Below, one piece after another: positions 61,980 to 64,000 of a stretch of DNA of 64,000 nt. Made by a program: the position numbers and the translations under genes. The notes beneath the pieces were generated by a model. It worked only from the letters and a program-made list of their open reading frames with translations, was not told where the DNA came from and made no database searches. This DNA comes from Collinsella sp. BA40 (GTDB taxonomy: Bacteria > Actinomycetota > Coriobacteriia > Coriobacteriales > Coriobacteriaceae), in contig NZ_VOWY01000006.1 of assembly GCF_008014645.1 (NCBI RefSeq), positions 24,280 through 88,279 on the forward strand. The letters are read 5' to 3'. Every line of letters begins with the position of its first letter. Within the stretch, counting starts at the first letter, position 1.

Positions 61980-63800
61980 GTGATCAATACATTCTGCAAG
62001 GCGCCGCTATGGGAGTGCAGCCCCACCCTCATCGCCGTCGCCCAGGGAACCCAACCCGCCGAGACCGTCATCAAAGGCGCGAAGCTCGTGAACGTCAACA
62101 CCCGCGAGGTCCAAGAGGGCGTCGACGTCGCCATAGCCTGCGGGCGCGTCGCCTACGTGGGCGATGCCTCCCATTGCATCGGCGAGGGGACCCGCGTGAT
62201 CGACGCCGACGGACGCTACCTGGCCCCTGGCTTTCTTGACGGCCACATCCACGTGGAATCGTCCATGATGGGCGCCTCCCAGTATGCGCGCGCCGTCGTG
62301 CCCCACGGCACCGTGGGCATCTACTGGGATCCCCATGAGGTCGCCAACGTCGTGGGGCTCGACGGCGTCAAGGTCATGGTCGAGGACGCGCGCCGCACGC
62401 CGCTCAAGGCCATGGTCACCACGCCCTCCTGCGTGCCGGCGGTACCCGGCTTCGAGGATACGGGCAGCGCCATCGGCCCTAAGGACATCGCGGAGAGCAT
62501 GACCTGGGACTTTGTGGTGGGCCTGGGCGAGATGATGAACTTCCCCGGCGTTCTCGCCGCCGCCGAGCACCCCATGGGCGAGATCGAGGCGACGCTTCGG
62601 GCGGACGCATGCGTGACCGGCCATTACTCGGTCCCCGAGACCGACCGCGGGCTCAACGCCTACGTCTCCAGCGGCGTGCGCTGCGACCACGAGTCGACGC
62701 GCGCCGAGGACGTGCTCGCCAAGGTGCGCCTGGGCCAGTACGCACAGCTCCGCGAGGGATCGGCGTGGCGCGACCTGGCCCACCTCGCGCCGGCCATCAC
62801 CGCGGGCGACATCGACACGCGCTTCATGAACCTCATCTCGGACGACACCCACCCCAACACGCTCGTCGAGTACGGGCACCTGGACCACATCCTGCGCCGC
62901 GCCGTGGCAGAGGGCATCGATCCGCTCGTCGCGCTGCAGATGGTGACCATCAACACCGCGACCTGCTTCCACATGGAGCACGAGCTCGGCAGCATCGCCC
63001 CGGGCAAGTGCGCCGACATGGTCCTCATGGGCAGCCTCACGGACTTCGACGTGCAGATGACCATGATCGACGGCGAGGTGGTGGCCGAGGACGGTCGGGC
63101 CCTGTTCGAGGTCGACGGCGCCGCCTATCCCGACTGGATCCTCAACACCATGCATCTCGGCGTACAGATCTCGCCCGAGACCTTCCGCATCCCGGCGGTC
63201 GACGGCGAGGGAAACGCCCTTTCCGGCGACACCGCCCGCGTGCGCGTGATGGAGGCCGTCTCCGGCCGCGTGAGCAACGTCGAGCGCCATCTGGATGTGC
63301 CGATCGTGGACGGAGAGCTCGTCGCCGACGCCGAGGGCGACGTCCTCAAGGCCTTCGTCTTCGAGCGCCATCACGAGACCGGGACCTTCGGCTACGGCTT
63401 CACCTGCGGCTACGGCATCCATGGCGCGCTGGCCCAGACCGTCGCGCACGACGCCCATAACCTGCTGGTCATCGGCGATAACGACGAGGACATGGCCATC
63501 GCTGCCAACGCCCTCGCATCCTGCGGCGGCGGCGCCGTGGCGGTACGCGACGGAGAGGTCCTCGGGCTGGTCGAGCTGCCCGTCGCGGGCCTCATGAGCA
63601 CCAAGCCGCTCGAGGAGGTGGCTTCGGAAGTCGAGCGCCTCGAGCGCGCCTGGGAGGAGATGGGCTGCACCATGCCCTCGCCCTTCATGACCATGGGCCT
63701 GACCTCCCTTGCCTGCCTGCCCGACCTGCGCCTCACCAACCGCGGCCTGGTCGACTGCCTGACCTTCCAGTTCGTCCCCCTGGTCGTCGAGGAAGCCTAG
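61980..63800 (+). CDS. ade: Adenine deaminase
   Basis: 606 residues. The metallo-dependent hydrolase fold shows LAPGFLDGHIHVESSMM, where the histidine pair binds iron or manganese, then DPHEVANVVG, VGLGEMMNFPGVL and GHYSVPETDRGLNAYVSSG. The C-terminal FVFERHHETGTFGYGFTCGYG and GGGAVAVRDGEVLG are characteristic of the Ade group rather than the adenosine deaminase fold. It converts adenine to hypoxanthine for purine salvage. The start is the GTG at 61980 with AAAGGAG at 5 bases. A hairpin follows the stop. Confidence 0.95.
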   Translation: MINTFCKAPLWECSPTLIAVAQGTQPAETVIKGAKLVNVNTREVQEGVDVAIACGRVAYVGDASHCIGEGTRVIDADGRYLAPGFLDGHIHVESSMMGASQYARAVVPHGTVGIYWDPHEVANVVGLDGVKVMVEDARRTPLKAMVTTPSCVPAVPGFEDTGSAIGPKDIAESMTWDFVVGLGEMMNFPGVLAAAEHPMGEIEATLRADACVTGHYSVPETDRGLNAYVSSGVRCDHESTRAEDVLAKVRLGQYAQLREGSAWRDLAHLAPAITAGDIDTRFMNLISDDTHPNTLVEYGHLDHILRRAVAEGIDPLVALQMVTINTATCFHMEHELGSIAPGKCADMVLMGSLTDFDVQMTMIDGEVVAEDGRALFEVDGAAYPDWILNTMHLGVQISPETFRIPAVDGEGNALSGDTARVRVMEAVSGRVSNVERHLDVPIVDGELVADAEGDVLKAFVFERHHETGTFGYGFTCGYGIHGALAQTVAHDAHNLLVIGDNDEDMAIAANALASCGGGAVAVRDGEVLGLVELPVAGLMSTKPLEEVASEVERLERAWEEMGCTMPSPFMTMGLTSLACLPDLRLTNRGLVDCLTFQFVPLVVEEA

Positions 63801-63835
63801 CCCTCAGATCGGAAGCGAGCGAGTCGATCCATGAG

Positions 63836-63888
63836 ACGAGGCCCCGGCCTCACGGTCAGATTCGACCGGGGACCGGGGCCTCGGGCTT
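63836..63888 (+). terminator. Terminator after adenine deaminase
   Basis: CGAGGCCCCGG (63837-63847) pairs with CCGGGGCCTCG (63873-63883), with an inner CGGTC/GACCG pair and a short T-containing tail GGGCTTTC. Confidence 0.75.
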
Positions 63889-63951
63889 TCGGCGCGGGTG
63901 GAGCGGGGGCCGATGCCTCCGGCCGCGAAAGCGAACCAGGGGGGTGTCTCT

Positions 63952-64000
63952 ATGGTTTTGTCAACCATGGCCGCCCTCGTTTTTCAGCATGGTCCATCGG
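63952..64000 (+). CDS. Possible partial gene at the right end
   Basis: ATG at 63952 opens a frame MVLSTMAALVFQHGPS that stays open to the window end, with AGGGGGG about 7 bases upstream. Only 16 codons are visible, too few to name a family. The GGGGGGTGTCTC stretch just ahead could instead be a mobile-element end. Treat as tentative. Confidence 0.25.
   Translation, partial: MVLSTMAALVFQHGPS

Noticed and set aside
62007..63458. 483-codon open frame opposite adenine deaminase
   Set aside because: No motif or ribosome binding site; the plus strand carries a full adenine deaminase.
1..64000. tRNA, rRNA, CRISPR arrays and complete insertion sequences
   Set aside because: I looked for cloverleaf ends, rRNA signatures, regularly spaced repeats and transposase motifs and saw none. 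A small tRNA in a gap could still be missed by eye.

Overview
The window is high-GC bacterial DNA with short intergenic gaps, mixed ATG/GTG/TTG starts and strong AGGAG-type ribosome binding sites. The gene set (monoderm surface proteins, a three-component glycosylation locus, fermentative lactate dehydrogenase, an Amadori-product operon, DUF4430 proteins behind a B12 riboswitch) fits an anaerobic gut actinobacterium of class Coriobacteriia, most likely Collinsella. That assignment is inferred from gene content and composition, not from a marker gene. I saw no rRNA, tRNA, CRISPR array or intact insertion sequence.

1-14.4 kb is a cell-surface polysaccharide locus: a partial GT2, a polysaccharide pyruvyl transferase, an ABC-2 glycan exporter whose ATPase carries three SLH modules, two large multi-membrane proteins, an O-acyltransferase, a GtrB-like GT2, a GT4, two more GT2s and two GtrA flippase-like proteins. 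14.4-20.8 kb holds a DUF4430 protein and a 1704-residue surface protein (DUF4430, PQQ-type propeller, InlB-like repeat) behind a cobalamin riboswitch on the minus strand. 20.8-26.2 kb carries a secreted lysozyme-like protein, a nucleoid-associated protein, EIIA-Glc, L-lactate dehydrogenase and an aminotransferase. 26.4-30.6 kb is a fructose PTS unit (1-phosphofructokinase and EIIBCA) divergent from an RpiR regulator. 30.7-39.5 kb holds NAD synthetase, two uncharacterised proteins, EttA, TcdA and a TatD hydrolase.

39.5-49.2 kb is a fructoselysine/Amadori-type operon read on the minus strand: a frameshifted YfcC-like transporter, an unusual amidohydrolase, FrlC-like epimerase, FrlB-like deglycase, FrlD-like kinase, a BtpA/SgcQ protein, a deleted FGGY-kinase remnant and an SGNH esterase. 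A GntR/UTRA regulator lies upstream. A near-consensus promoter is bracketed by two copies of one 16-bp motif, the probable GntR operators. 49.5-50.9 kb is a two-gene unit pairing a ComF-like phosphoribosyltransferase with a SLOG-like Rossmann protein, a candidate undescribed system.

50.9-64 kb has pgi, a PAP2 phosphatase, an SOS cassette (Y-family polymerase plus YolD behind two LexA boxes), an iron alcohol dehydrogenase, a polar amino acid ABC importer whose permease has a fused extracellular domain, endonuclease IV, a lipoprotein and adenine deaminase. The window ends in a possible partial gene.
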